Shown here in pieces: positions 27,924 through 36,355 of a stretch of DNA of 64,000 bases. The DNA comes from Candidatus Gastranaerophilales bacterium (GTDB lineage Bacteria; Cyanobacteriota; Vampirovibrionia; Gastranaerophilales; Gastranaerophilaceae). Position 1 is the first letter of the stretch, and the number at the start of each line of letters is the position of its first letter. The position numbers were made by a program, and so were the translations under genes. Under the pieces are notes generated by a model that saw only the letters and a list, made by a program, of their open reading frames with translations, made no database searches and was not told the DNA's origin. Location: NCBI GenBank assembly GCA_944325545.1, contig CALVAM010000004.1, positions 35,086 to 99,085 of the forward strand. Reading direction: 5' to 3'.

Positions 27924-28430
27924 CTAAATATTCATTGCAGTTTGCATCATAGTTTTTACGTTTTCTGCAACTGTTGCATTTGCTTCATAAGCTTTGGAAG
28001 CTGAAATCATTCCGACCATCTCTTCTACTAGATTTATATTTGGAACATCAACATAACCTTCTTCATCTGCATCCGGATGAGATGGATCATAAATAGTTTT
28101 TACTCCGTTTTCCGCTTCATATATTTCATCAACTTTTACACCGCCTGTTAAAACTCCATTATTTAAAGCTATATTGGCATTGATTAGCATATTACCGGTT
28201 TTAGGATCAAATTCTGCATCAGGACTATTAGACGAAAAATTTGAAAACCCTCTGTTTAAAGCTTCATCATAAACAGTTCTAAAAGATACATCTTTTTTTA
28301 TGTAAACACCTTTAGAGCCATCTGCTTGTCTTGTAGTGTTAATATTAGCAATATTACTTGCCACCGTGTCCATTTTTATTCTTTGAGCGGTCATACCTGA
28401 GCCGGCTATATCAAATATATTAAAACTCAT
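27924..28430 (-). CDS. flgC: Flagellar basal-body rod protein FlgC
   Basis: FlgC is a proximal rod subunit exported by the flagellar type III apparatus. The 168-aa protein has the N-terminal rod signature FDIAGSGMTAQRIKMDTVASNIANINTT and the C-terminal VNLVEEMVGMISASKAYEANATV heptad region (here PNINLVEEM). Both ends match the flagellar rod-protein family. It sits 26 bases after flgB and 32 before fliE, the usual flgBC-fliE order. Confidence 0.94.
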   Translation of the reverse strand: MSFNIFDIAGSGMTAQRIKMDTVASNIANINTTRQADGSKGVYIKKDVSFRTVYDEALNRGFSNFSSNSPDAEFDPKTGNMLINANIALNNGVLTGGVKVDEIYEAENGVKTIYDPSHPDADEEGYVDVPNINLVEEMVGMISASKAYEANATVAENVKTMMQTAMNI

Positions 28431-28456
28431 TATCTATCTCTCCCCTCAATTCAAAT

Positions 28457-28939
28457 TTATTGTCCCCTGATTGCTTCAGAAATACTTGTAAACTCTCTTC
28501 TCTCTAAATTTGAAAGAACAGTATATCTTGTACCGGTTTTGGATAAATCCATCATTTCTTTTTCAAGTTCTACATTGTTTCCGGTAGAGTTTGCTCCACT
28601 GTAGATATCTGTAACTACTTGCGGCTTAAATTGATCAAAGCTATTTGATTTTAAATATGCTTTTTCTTGCAATGTCGGAGTTCTAAAAGTGTGGACTTCT
28701 CCGGTAAAGACATCAACCATTGGAGGTTTATAATCAATACTATTTTGACCTTTTATATAATCTTTTAGGTCTTCTTTTTCAATAATTTCAGAAAGTTGAC
28801 TTTCAAAAGCTACTTCTTTTCTTTGATAATCAGGAGTCATGACGTTTGCAATATTCGATGCAATTGCGTGTTGACGATTCAATAAACCATCCATTCCCAA
28901 TTTAGTTATTTCTATTGTTCTATTTGAAATTAAATCCAT
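28457..28939 (-). CDS. flgB: Flagellar basal-body rod protein FlgB
   Basis: FlgB is another proximal rod subunit. The 160-aa protein has LGMDGLLNRQHAIASNIANVMTPDYQRKEVAFESQL near the N-terminus, the standard rod motif with the ANV/NTP turn, and a C-terminal VELEKEMMDLSKTGTRYTVLSNL region. The ATG at 28939 is used: AGGA of the upstream gene's end lies 10 bases ahead and homologues start MDL. An in-frame TTG at 28948 would overlap the kinase gene. Coupled to the kinase gene with a one-base gap. Confidence 0.93.
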   Translation of the reverse strand: MDLISNRTIEITKLGMDGLLNRQHAIASNIANVMTPDYQRKEVAFESQLSEIIEKEDLKDYIKGQNSIDYKPPMVDVFTGEVHTFRTPTLQEKAYLKSNSFDQFKPQVVTDIYSGANSTGNNVELEKEMMDLSKTGTRYTVLSNLERREFTSISEAIRGQ

Positions 28940-28940
28940 A

Positions 28941-30176
28941 TTATACAAGTCCTATTTTTATTACAAATTCTGTATAATCATCATCAGAATGTGCTAATTC
29001 AATTTTTCCATATTGTTCTTCTATTGATTTTTTACAAATAGCCAATCCGAATCCATTTCCGAAAGCCTTGGTTGTATATCCTGTTTCAAAAATTTTTTCC
29101 GGCTCTGAAATTTTTCCAGCATTATTTGAAATTCTTATAATTCCAAATTCACTATCTTTTTCTGTTTTTATTTTTATAAACTTACCATTTTTAAGAACAT
29201 TTTCTGTATTAAAAGCTTCTACTGCATTTTTTATTAGATTTATTAATATTGCAGATATTTTGTCATAATCTGCTAATATTTCGCAATCAAATTCATTTTC
29301 TATGATATATTCAATATTTTTGCATTCAAAATATACTTTCGTCAAATTTACAACATTTTGTATAATATCATTTAGTTTTTGAGGTTTTAAGTCTAAATAG
29401 TTTAATGTTTTTAAACTCAATAATGAATTATTAGCCATTGAAATAGCTCTTTTTATGCAATCTATATTTTTTAAAATACTATCTTTATTTATATTATCTT
29501 TCTCAAAAGATTTTCTAATAACTTCTGTATATAAATCAGAAATAGAAAGCTGATTTCTTATTTCATGAGCAATAAATCTTGTGTTGTCGTCATACCTAAT
29601 ATTACTAACTGCAGAATTTGTTTGTTTTTCTGCAAAGCCCAAAACTGCATCTTGCGAAGCTTCATCAAGGTTTTCAAGAATTTTTCTAATAGATGAGTTC
29701 AAAAGAATATTATCACGCCTGTCAGGATGAAATTTTTCTTGAAAACCTTTAATATCAATAATAGTATTTCTATTAATAATATCTAATGCTTCATCTTGCA
29801 ATTTAGAATTAAATACAGAATAATACCTCACGGTATCTTTATTTTCAGTTTTAGAATCCCATAAAATTATAGAAACAAATCTATGAGTTAAAACGCATAA
29901 AAATTCAGTATTTGCCCAAACCTTTTCCCGTAAATTTTCACTCGCGTCAGAAAAATCATAAGATTCAATTTCTGAAAATTCTAGCCTTTTTATTATTCCG
30001 CTTAATCCATCTTTATTGATAATTCTATGCAAAACAACACCAATTTCAGGATTATCTAATAAAGGTTCTAAAACACCTCTTAATACGCATATCAAAGTTT
30101 GTTTTGATATTATTCGATTTTCCTGAGAATTAATTAATTCTTTTAAATAATTCTGTTGTCTTACAATTTTTTTCAT
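28941..30176 (-). CDS. Soluble sensor histidine kinase upstream of flgB
   Basis: This 411-aa kinase has no membrane segment or signal peptide, so it senses something in the cytosol. The first 190 residues are of unknown fold (possibly GAF-like). The phosphorylation box is FIAHEIRNQLS near residue 205, the N box NLIKNAVEAFN near 313, and the G boxes are KIFETGYTTKAFGNGFGLAI near 370. It is sandwiched between a NarL-type regulator gene (10-base gap) and flgB, and AGGA precedes its ATG, so it probably controls or is co-expressed with rod synthesis. Cytosolic flagellar checkpoint kinases are known in other bacteria (FlgS), but homology is not claimed. Confidence 0.82.
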   Translation of the reverse strand: MKKIVRQQNYLKELINSQENRIISKQTLICVLRGVLEPLLDNPEIGVVLHRIINKDGLSGIIKRLEFSEIESYDFSDASENLREKVWANTEFLCVLTHRFVSIILWDSKTENKDTVRYYSVFNSKLQDEALDIINRNTIIDIKGFQEKFHPDRRDNILLNSSIRKILENLDEASQDAVLGFAEKQTNSAVSNIRYDDNTRFIAHEIRNQLSISDLYTEVIRKSFEKDNINKDSILKNIDCIKRAISMANNSLLSLKTLNYLDLKPQKLNDIIQNVVNLTKVYFECKNIEYIIENEFDCEILADYDKISAILINLIKNAVEAFNTENVLKNGKFIKIKTEKDSEFGIIRISNNAGKISEPEKIFETGYTTKAFGNGFGLAICKKSIEEQYGKIELAHSDDDYTEFVIKIGLV

Positions 30177-30186
30177 TTAAATATTC

Positions 30187-30897
30187 CTAAACTGCTATTT
30201 TAACTCTTTTTGTTAAAAATCCATTGTTAATAGCATATAAAACAGCTTGAGTTCTGTCATTAACTTGTAATTTTTGAAAAATATTATTAACGTGAGTTTT
30301 TACAGTTGTTTCTGAAATAAATAATTTATTCGCAACACCTTTATAAGTTATACCTTGAGTCAATAATTCCAAAACTTCTTCTTCTCTTTGAGTCAGCTCA
30401 TTTAATAAATTTTCTTCATCCATCGCATTTTCCTGTCTAGAATTTTCTTCTTGGAATGATTTTTGGAAATATTCAAAGAATCTTGATGTAAGTGCATTTG
30501 GAAGATAAATTTTTCCGTTTAGAACTTCTTCTATAGCATAAATTAATTGAGCTGAAGCCATAGTTTTTAAAACATATCCTTTAGCACCGATTTTCATAGC
30601 TCTAAAAATTAAATCTGCGTCATCATAACCTGATAAAGCTAAAATTTTAGTTCCTAATTCCAATTTAGTAATATCAACAATACCCTGCAAACCATCTCTA
30701 TCAGGCATATTCATATCTAATAAAACCACATCAGGCTGATATTTTTTTACTAAATTAACACCCATTGAAACATTTGTTGCAATACCTACAACATCAAAAG
30801 TTCCCTCTAAATTTAATAATTCCCTAATCCCGGCTAAATGCTCATAATTATCGTCAATAAGCAATATTCTGGATTTTTTCTTAAATTCACGTCTCAT
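30187..30897 (-). CDS. NarL/LuxR-type response regulator
   Basis: The 236-aa protein has a receiver domain (ILLIDDN near residue 11, phosphoacceptor Asp61 in VVLLDMNMPD, switch Ser in LALSGYDD, Lys in YVLKT) and a LuxR-type helix-turn-helix at about 168-230 (LTQREEEVLELLTQGITYKG, then ISETTVKTHVNNIFQKL). It is the first gene of the minus-strand operon with the soluble kinase, flgB, flgC and fliE, and is thus the likely partner of that kinase. GAGGGAGAG lies ahead of the ATG. Confidence 0.88.
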   Translation of the reverse strand: MRREFKKKSRILLIDDNYEHLAGIRELLNLEGTFDVVGIATNVSMGVNLVKKYQPDVVLLDMNMPDRDGLQGIVDITKLELGTKILALSGYDDADLIFRAMKIGAKGYVLKTMASAQLIYAIEEVLNGKIYLPNALTSRFFEYFQKSFQEENSRQENAMDEENLLNELTQREEEVLELLTQGITYKGVANKLFISETTVKTHVNNIFQKLQVNDRTQAVLYAINNGFLTKRVKIAV

Positions 30898-31022
30898 ACT
30901 CTCTCCCTCATCTTAATTAAAAATATTCTTCATCTACACTATTCATATTACCCCCCTATAGAGGATTTTTTCATCAATTAAAAGGTTAATCTTCAAACAT
31001 TTAAGGTAGATTAATAGATATA

Positions 31023-31034
31023 GACCATCTGGTC
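31023..31034. promoter_or_regulatory. Candidate operator dyad
   Basis: GACCA and TGGTC form a perfect 5-bp dyad around a 2-base centre, in the region between the divergent response-regulator operon and the secreted-protein genes. No binding protein can be assigned. Confidence 0.3.
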
Positions 31035-31210
31035 AATAAAATTTAATAAACGCAGTAAAAATCCTTTTTTCAAGAATTTAAATTATTTTTTCTCTACGAC
31101 AAAAAGTCTAATTAAAATGATGTATCTTCATTTAAACAAAATAATCTTAAAAAAGTATTGCCACATATATTTAGAGTTCTCAATATAATAAAAATTTATA
31201 CATTGTTTGG

Positions 31211-31240
31211 TTGACTACAATCTTAATTTTAGAGTATAAG
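31211..31240 (+). promoter_or_regulatory. Sigma-70-type promoter directly abutting a start codon
   Basis: TTGACT (31211-31216) and TATAAG (31235-31240) are 18 bases apart. Transcription should begin close to 31247, the A of the next ATG, and there is no ribosome site in between. This implies a leaderless message. Confidence 0.55.
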
Positions 31241-31246
31241 TATATT

Positions 31247-32113
31247 ATGAAGAAGTTTTTGGGAGTATTTTTAATATTAGCAAATTTATCTTTTGCGAAT
31301 GCAGGAGAAGTTGTCACTCTTGACAAAGATTCTGTTGAAAAACCTAAAATTCAAATAGAAACAACAGAAAAGCAATTAAAAGGCTCATTATTAATTAATG
31401 ATTCCGAAACACTTGCGAATTTAATAGAAACACAAAAAGAACACGACATAAAAGATTTAGAAAAACTTTGGCAAGGTACAGTTGAAAATAATCAAGTAAT
31501 AGAATTTGCCTTAAAAAAGCTTTCTACACCCGAATCACAAAGAAGAATACACTCTTCTTTAATGGCAAAAACATTATCAGCTATTGTTACAGGAGCATCT
31601 TTTGTTCCAACATTAATGGGTGCGAATTATGGATTACAAACTTCAGCATTTTCAGCAGGCAGATTAGCTCAAGGACTAATTAATAAAAAAACAATGCCTC
31701 AAGAAACTCCGCTTACTGATACGGAACTAATTGAATTAGCCGGAATGGTAGAGGATTTACAAGACACTCTAATTAGTTCTTATTACAATTATAAAAACTC
31801 TTTGAGCCAATTAAAAGATACTCGTTCAAAAATGATTTTATATAGCAGAAATTATTCAAAAGCATTAGATAGCGGAAATGTTTTAGAAATAGCAATTTCA
31901 TCATCTTTGTACGATTCAATGAGAATACAAGAATATAATTTAGAACAAGCCTCAAAAAAATATCATATTCAATTGCAAAGATTAGCAGGGAAAAAAATTG
32001 TTGATTCTCTGGAATTATATCAATACGATTTTAATGCTGCCTTGTACAAAGACAATGTAAATATTGATGATAAAGGTAAAGCAAAGAAAGGAGATAGAAA
32101 TGAAAAAAAATAA
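31247..32113 (+). CDS. Secreted helical protein of unknown function, tandem paralogue A
   Basis: No known family is recognised. The 288-aa product starts with a signal peptide (MKKFLGVFLILANLSFANA, cleavage before GEVV). The block DLEKLWQGTVENNQVIEFAL near residue 80, a small-residue hydrophobic stretch near 115-145 (SAIVTGASFVPTLMGANYGL) and a long charged coiled-coil region after 165 follow. The downstream gene codes for a related protein with the same three parts. The ATG at 31247 was chosen because it starts the signal peptide; the in-frame TTG at 31211 is the -35 box. The C-terminus is very basic. It overlaps the next gene by 14 bases. Confidence 0.6.
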   Translation: MKKFLGVFLILANLSFANAGEVVTLDKDSVEKPKIQIETTEKQLKGSLLINDSETLANLIETQKEHDIKDLEKLWQGTVENNQVIEFALKKLSTPESQRRIHSSLMAKTLSAIVTGASFVPTLMGANYGLQTSAFSAGRLAQGLINKKTMPQETPLTDTELIELAGMVEDLQDTLISSYYNYKNSLSQLKDTRSKMILYSRNYSKALDSGNVLEIAISSSLYDSMRIQEYNLEQASKKYHIQLQRLAGKKIVDSLELYQYDFNAALYKDNVNIDDKGKAKKGDRNEKK

Positions 32114-32987
32114 AATACTTTCTTTGCTATTAATACTATCATTTCTAATATCACCAACTTTAGCTGAAGTAAAGTTGGATGATATAACTTCACCAAAAGA
32201 CATTTTTTACAGATTTGGTACTACAGATATTCCGGAAAACAAAATAGACGTTCAAGGGAAAATTGAGGTAAAACCTTCAATAGTAGTAGAAGATAAATTT
32301 TATAGCGAAGGTTTAACATATGCAGATTTAAGTATAAAAAAGATGTCTATGGAAGTATCTAAATCTATTGATGTTGATTATAACGAAATGCTTGAAGATT
32401 TATCGTTATTGTGGCAAGGTGCTGCAACGAAAAGTGATACAATAAAATTTGCGATATATAAATTATCTAATCCTGATAAAGATAAACCTGATAGCAGTGC
32501 AGTAAAAAAAGTTTTAACAACAATAGCAGGAATGTCGACATTTCTGGGTGCCGGAATGGGAAATCCTGTTTTAGCAAGTGCAGCTTTAATTGGGGGGAAT
32601 ACTCTGGGTATAATGTCTCAGGATACAAAGGCTTTGAATTATAAATATACTCAAGTTACTGACGCGGATATGATTATTCTTGTAAGAAAAGTTGATGAAC
32701 TTCAACAAAAGGTTGTTGATATGTATTATGATTACATGACATCTCGCCAATTATATGATATGACAACAGAAATGGTTAAACAAAGATATCAAAATTATCA
32801 GAATTCTCAAAATTTGTCCAAAGAAGTTATTTTGATCACAGATACTTTTTACAGAGAAGCTTTGGATGAACAAGTAAAAGCTCGCGGTAGTTTTTTTGAA
32901 AAACGTTCTCGTTTGGAACAACTTGTAGGAAATGATGTATTTAAACAGTTTGAAGCAAAGGTAGATGAAAGAGCTTCAAAAACTTGA
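32100..32987 (+). CDS. Secreted helical protein of unknown function, tandem paralogue B
   Basis: This 295-aa protein is a diverged tandem copy of the preceding one. After a signal peptide (MKKNKILSLLLILSFLISPTLA) it repeats the block LSLLWQGAATKSDTIKFAIYKLS near residue 105, a glycine/alanine-rich hydrophobic stretch near 145-180 (AGMSTFLGAGMGNPVLASAA) and a long coiled coil, with the tail lacking the basic extension. The start at 32100 has AAAGGAG upstream, inside the end of the preceding gene. The helical, secreted design resembles periplasmic or surface structural proteins, but no function can be assigned. Confidence 0.6.
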   Translation: MKKNKILSLLLILSFLISPTLAEVKLDDITSPKDIFYRFGTTDIPENKIDVQGKIEVKPSIVVEDKFYSEGLTYADLSIKKMSMEVSKSIDVDYNEMLEDLSLLWQGAATKSDTIKFAIYKLSNPDKDKPDSSAVKKVLTTIAGMSTFLGAGMGNPVLASAALIGGNTLGIMSQDTKALNYKYTQVTDADMIILVRKVDELQQKVVDMYYDYMTSRQLYDMTTEMVKQRYQNYQNSQNLSKEVILITDTFYREALDEQVKARGSFFEKRSRLEQLVGNDVFKQFEAKVDERASKT

Positions 32988-33005
32988 TATTTAAAGAAAT
33001 AAATC

Positions 33006-33034
33006 TTTACAATTCTTAAAAAATATGGTATTTT
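33006..33034 (+). promoter_or_regulatory. Predicted promoter of the Maf-type gene
   Basis: TTTACA (33006-33011) and TATTTT (33029-33034) are 17 bases apart, 26 bases ahead of the ATG at 33060, with AGAAGG as ribosome site. Confidence 0.4.
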
Positions 33035-33059
33035 AATCTACAAAGAAGGTTTTGTTAAG

Positions 33060-34739
33060 ATGTATGAAAGAAATTTAGAGTTTATTGATAATGATAATTT
33101 AAAACATAGATTGAAGAACATTACATTGGAACAGTCAAGTAAAAAAATGTCTTATTGTATGACACCAAGTAATGATTATTTGTTAATGAAAAATGATATT
33201 CCATTAGATGATATAGATAATCCTAAAAAGGCTGTAGATGAAATGTTATCTGCAACTATAAAGCAAACAATGGGTAGTAATGATATAATAATTACATTTG
33301 GAATTGGTTTGGGTTATTTACTTGATGCAGCATATAACAAATATCCATCCAAAATTTTTGTATATGAACCTGATTTAGAATTATTACATTTTGTACTAAA
33401 TAACATTGATATATCTGAACATTTAGCAAGTGGCAGATTATTTATTACGGATAAATTAGACGAATTATTAAAAAAATTAAGTTCTGTATACATTTCAAAT
33501 GATAAGGTAGAAATTGTATATCTAAAAAACTATGCCGTTGTTAAGAGTCAAGAACTACTAGTTCTAACACAAAAAGTTTATGAAACTTGTAAAACGAAAA
33601 TTATTGATGTTAATACTATAAGTAAATTCTCAAGACGTTGGTTAGTCAATAGTTTAGTTAATATTTCTAAGATTAATGAAGGTATTGGTATCTTAAATTT
33701 ATCTGATTTAGAAAAAAAATTTGTCGGTCAAACAGCTCTAATTATTGCAGCAGGACCTTCTTTAAAAGATGATATAGAAAAAATTAAAACTAATAGAGAT
33801 AAATTTGTAATATTTGCAGTAAATAAAGTTTTAAGAACATTATACGATAATGGTATAACACCAGATTTTTTAGTATGTTTAGATGCTTATTATGTAGATA
33901 AAACATTAACAGGTTTAGAAGATTATTGTTCTAAAATTAACTGTATTTCTGATTTACGCTCTGATTACACAATATTAAGTAAAAATTTTAAACGACATTT
34001 TGTAACATTTTCAGAAAATGATTTTATAGTAAAAAGCTTGAGAGACTATAATCCTTTCATAAAGACTTATGAGCTAGGGGGTTCAGCAACCACAATGGCA
34101 TTAGTCATAGCAGCAAAATTAGGTTTTAGTAAAATAGTTTTTTCTGGCTTGGATTTAGCTTTTAAAGAAAATATATTGTATTCTAGCGGAGAAGAAATTA
34201 ATAAAGTTTCTATAAATCAAATGGCTGTCGGAAAAGTCAATAAAAATATCGTAAAAGTAAAATCTATTAATGGGAGTTTAATTGACACTAGAGAAGATTA
34301 TGCTGCATTTATAAAACATTTTGAAGTTATTCTAAAAGATTTGAATTTGTCAGATGTTTATAATTTAAGTTCATTTGGTGCATATATAGAAGGAATGAAA
34401 TATGTTTCTTTTGATAAAATTCCTTTATTTTTACCTTCAATTGGCACTCCAATAATTTTAGGTGAAGCAAGCGAAGTTAAATTTGATATAAATTCTTGGA
34501 GCCAAAATGAATTATTTTTGATTAATAATGTAATAACTTTGTTGTCAAAAAACATATTTTCTCCGGCTCTTGTTTCATCAGTTGTGAAATCACCGTTATT
34601 ATACGAATACTTACAAGCAGATATTTTAAAAGTTATGCAAGCTAAATTTGATAATAGTTTAGCTGAAGATTTTATAGAAAAAACAAAAGCTGCAATAAAA
34701 AAAGTTATAGAATACTTGCAAAAATTAAGACTTATATAG
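33060..34739 (+). CDS. Maf-type motility-associated glycosyltransferase (DUF115/MptE-like)
   Basis: This 559-aa protein belongs to the Maf (motility accessory factor) family, whose members add nonulosonic acids such as pseudaminic or legionaminic acid to flagellin. The N-terminal part has IITFGIGLGYLLDAAY and KIFVYEPDLELL, and the central DUF115 domain has LIIAAGPSLKDDIEKIK near residue 230, FAVNKVLRTLYDNGITPDF and LGGSATTMALVIAAKLGFSKIVFSGLDLAF near 345. These blocks are the normal Maf landmarks. No flagellin or sialic-acid-type synthesis genes are in the window. The neighbours are secreted proteins and a flagellar rod operon. Confidence 0.8.
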   Translation: MYERNLEFIDNDNLKHRLKNITLEQSSKKMSYCMTPSNDYLLMKNDIPLDDIDNPKKAVDEMLSATIKQTMGSNDIIITFGIGLGYLLDAAYNKYPSKIFVYEPDLELLHFVLNNIDISEHLASGRLFITDKLDELLKKLSSVYISNDKVEIVYLKNYAVVKSQELLVLTQKVYETCKTKIIDVNTISKFSRRWLVNSLVNISKINEGIGILNLSDLEKKFVGQTALIIAAGPSLKDDIEKIKTNRDKFVIFAVNKVLRTLYDNGITPDFLVCLDAYYVDKTLTGLEDYCSKINCISDLRSDYTILSKNFKRHFVTFSENDFIVKSLRDYNPFIKTYELGGSATTMALVIAAKLGFSKIVFSGLDLAFKENILYSSGEEINKVSINQMAVGKVNKNIVKVKSINGSLIDTREDYAAFIKHFEVILKDLNLSDVYNLSSFGAYIEGMKYVSFDKIPLFLPSIGTPIILGEASEVKFDINSWSQNELFLINNVITLLSKNIFSPALVSSVVKSPLLYEYLQADILKVMQAKFDNSLAEDFIEKTKAAIKKVIEYLQKLRLI

Positions 34740-34751
34740 TTGGAGAATTTC

Positions 34752-35411
34752 ATGAAAAAAATATATTTCATATTTGTAATTATATGCTTACAAATGTCTT
34801 CTTGTTTTGCTGCAACACATTTAAAAGTAGTCGCAATGGATGAATTTAAGACAGAGGCTCCAGCAAAAGAAATAAATGTAAGAGTAGTTGAAGATGCGAC
34901 ATTAGGAAGTTATGATTTAGGTGTTAATTCTATATTACACTGTAAAATATTAACTGTTGTTGATCCAAAACGTGGGAAAAGAAATGCCTCATTTTTTGTA
35001 AAACCTATTTCCTATACTACAGGAAATACGACTTGCATAATAGAAGAAGAAATGTATGGGAAATATTCTAAATTTGTACTTTCAAAAGAAGAGATAAAAA
35101 AAATTCCTCCAACCACTGTAATTAAAAAAGCAGCATTGACAGTAGGAGATTATTTTGTAAAAGGTCTTTCTATTTGTTATTCCTTTGTAGAAGGTGTTGT
35201 TAAGAATGACAAAGATAATCGTTTTAAATCCGGAGTTAGTAATGCTTATGAAGAATCACCTTTATCTTTAATAAGCGAAGGTGAGCAATTGGATATAAAA
35301 GTTGGAGATGATTTTTATTTGGTATTTAAAACAAAAGAAGATGAAGAAGAGCCAAATTATGAATATACTACAGAGGAAGAAAATAAAGAAAATTTAAAAA
35401 CTAGTGAATAA
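34752..35411 (+). CDS. Secreted protein of unknown function, paralogue of the 26867 product
   Basis: The 219-aa product has a signal peptide (MKKIYFIFVIICLQMSSCFA) and a mature region with INVRVVEDATLGSYDLG, NSILHCKILTVVDP and RNASFFVKPISY, matching the conserved block of the protein at 26867. A hydrophobic segment near residues 125-145 (AALTVGDYFVKGLSICYSFV) and a strongly acidic tail (EDEEEPNYEYTTEEE) follow and are not shared. The ATG at 34752 has GGAG 6 bases upstream; the TTG 4 codons earlier is not needed. It starts 12 bases after the Maf gene, so co-transcription with it is likely. Confidence 0.6.
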   Translation: MKKIYFIFVIICLQMSSCFAATHLKVVAMDEFKTEAPAKEINVRVVEDATLGSYDLGVNSILHCKILTVVDPKRGKRNASFFVKPISYTTGNTTCIIEEEMYGKYSKFVLSKEEIKKIPPTTVIKKAALTVGDYFVKGLSICYSFVEGVVKNDKDNRFKSGVSNAYEESPLSLISEGEQLDIKVGDDFYLVFKTKEDEEEPNYEYTTEEENKENLKTSE

Positions 35412-36225
35412 TATATGTAGCATTTGCTCCTAGAACTTTATCTTTTAAACGTTTGAAGCCTTTACCATAGATATATTTCATTTGTTCTACAAGATTTTCT
35501 TCTACATCAATTAAGTACATATCATGTACAATGAATTCTTTGATTATAAAAACTATTCCTTGGTTTTTTGTCCAAATAATATTTGTATCTGCAATATCAT
35601 TTTTTAAGGACGAAATTTTTCCAATAATCCCTTCAGAATCGTCAGCAGCTATTATTATCATCCTACCACCAAGTGAAAGCTCAATATCTCTTGCAAAAGC
35701 GTGTTCAAAAATTTGTCCAAATCTAGAATTTAAATTATCATATCCTACAATTCTTATTTCTACATTTCTGTTGTAAGCATTGAGAAGCTCTTTTTCAAAA
35801 ACTTTAAAATCTTGAGCCCAAACTTCCATGTAGATTTCTCGTTTTGCATTTTGAATAACTTCTATGATTTTTTCTTGAATATTTTGTTTTCCTGTAATTG
35901 TTAAAATTGGTTCGTTGTAATCTTCTTTTACATCTGGTAAATGCTTATCTAAAAAATTAATTGTTGAATTTATTTTCTTCTGAAATTTTGTTGTTAGTTG
36001 TTTTGGTTTTATTGGGGTATAAGTTACAGGTTTAGTGTTTGCAGAAACTACGATATTTTTTTCTTCTAAAACTTTTAAAGTATCATACGTTCTGGATTGA
36101 GGTATATTTGCCAGTTTTGCAACTTCATATCCTGTTGCCGGATATTTTTTTAAAAGTGCAATATAAACTTTAGCTTCGTACGTATTAAATCCTATTTCTT
36201 TTAATTTTTCTACCAAATCTGCCAT
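35401..36225 (-). CDS. TrmB-family transcriptional regulator
   Basis: The 274-aa protein has an N-terminal winged helix of the TrmB type (LKEIGFNTYEAKVYIALLKK, ATGYEVAKLANIPQSRTYDTL, LEEKNIV) and a C-terminal PLD-like sugar-sensing domain (ITGKQNIQEKIIEVIQNAKREIYMEVW). TrmB-like regulators, common in archaea and some bacteria, respond to sugars or related metabolites. It converges on the secreted-protein gene at 34752, overlapping it by 11 bases at the 3' ends. No ribosome site is visible; TACAAT at 36237-36232 would start RNA close to the ATG, so translation may be leaderless. Confidence 0.8.
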   Translation of the reverse strand: MADLVEKLKEIGFNTYEAKVYIALLKKYPATGYEVAKLANIPQSRTYDTLKVLEEKNIVVSANTKPVTYTPIKPKQLTTKFQKKINSTINFLDKHLPDVKEDYNEPILTITGKQNIQEKIIEVIQNAKREIYMEVWAQDFKVFEKELLNAYNRNVEIRIVGYDNLNSRFGQIFEHAFARDIELSLGGRMIIIAADDSEGIIGKISSLKNDIADTNIIWTKNQGIVFIIKEFIVHDMYLIDVEENLVEQMKYIYGKGFKRLKDKVLGANATYIIH

Positions 36226-36355
36226 AAGCTTATTGTATCAAATTTTTGTTATTAATCATATTAAAAACGTTACATTAGTTTACAAAAAGTCAATTATTTA
36301 AACTAATAAAACTTTATATATATAAGGTTAAGTTTAGAATAGGTAATGTAAGGTT

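Larger units (their letters stand above)
30898..31246. other. 349-base divergent regulatory region
   Basis: No gene is visible here. It separates the minus-strand regulator-kinase-flagellar operon from the plus-strand secreted-protein genes. Contents: the ribosome site of the regulator, a near-palindrome CCCCTATAGAGG near 30954-30965, a perfect dyad GACCA-TC-TGGTC at 31023-31034 that could be an operator, and the promoter at 31211-31240. Confidence 0.5.

Noticed and set aside
31211..31246. TTG start 12 codons upstream of the signal peptide at 31247
   Set aside because: The TTG is the -35 box of a promoter and the extra residues would spoil the signal peptide.
34740..34751. TTG start four codons ahead of the 34752 gene
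   Set aside because: The following GGAG is the ribosome site for the ATG at 34752, which starts the signal peptide.
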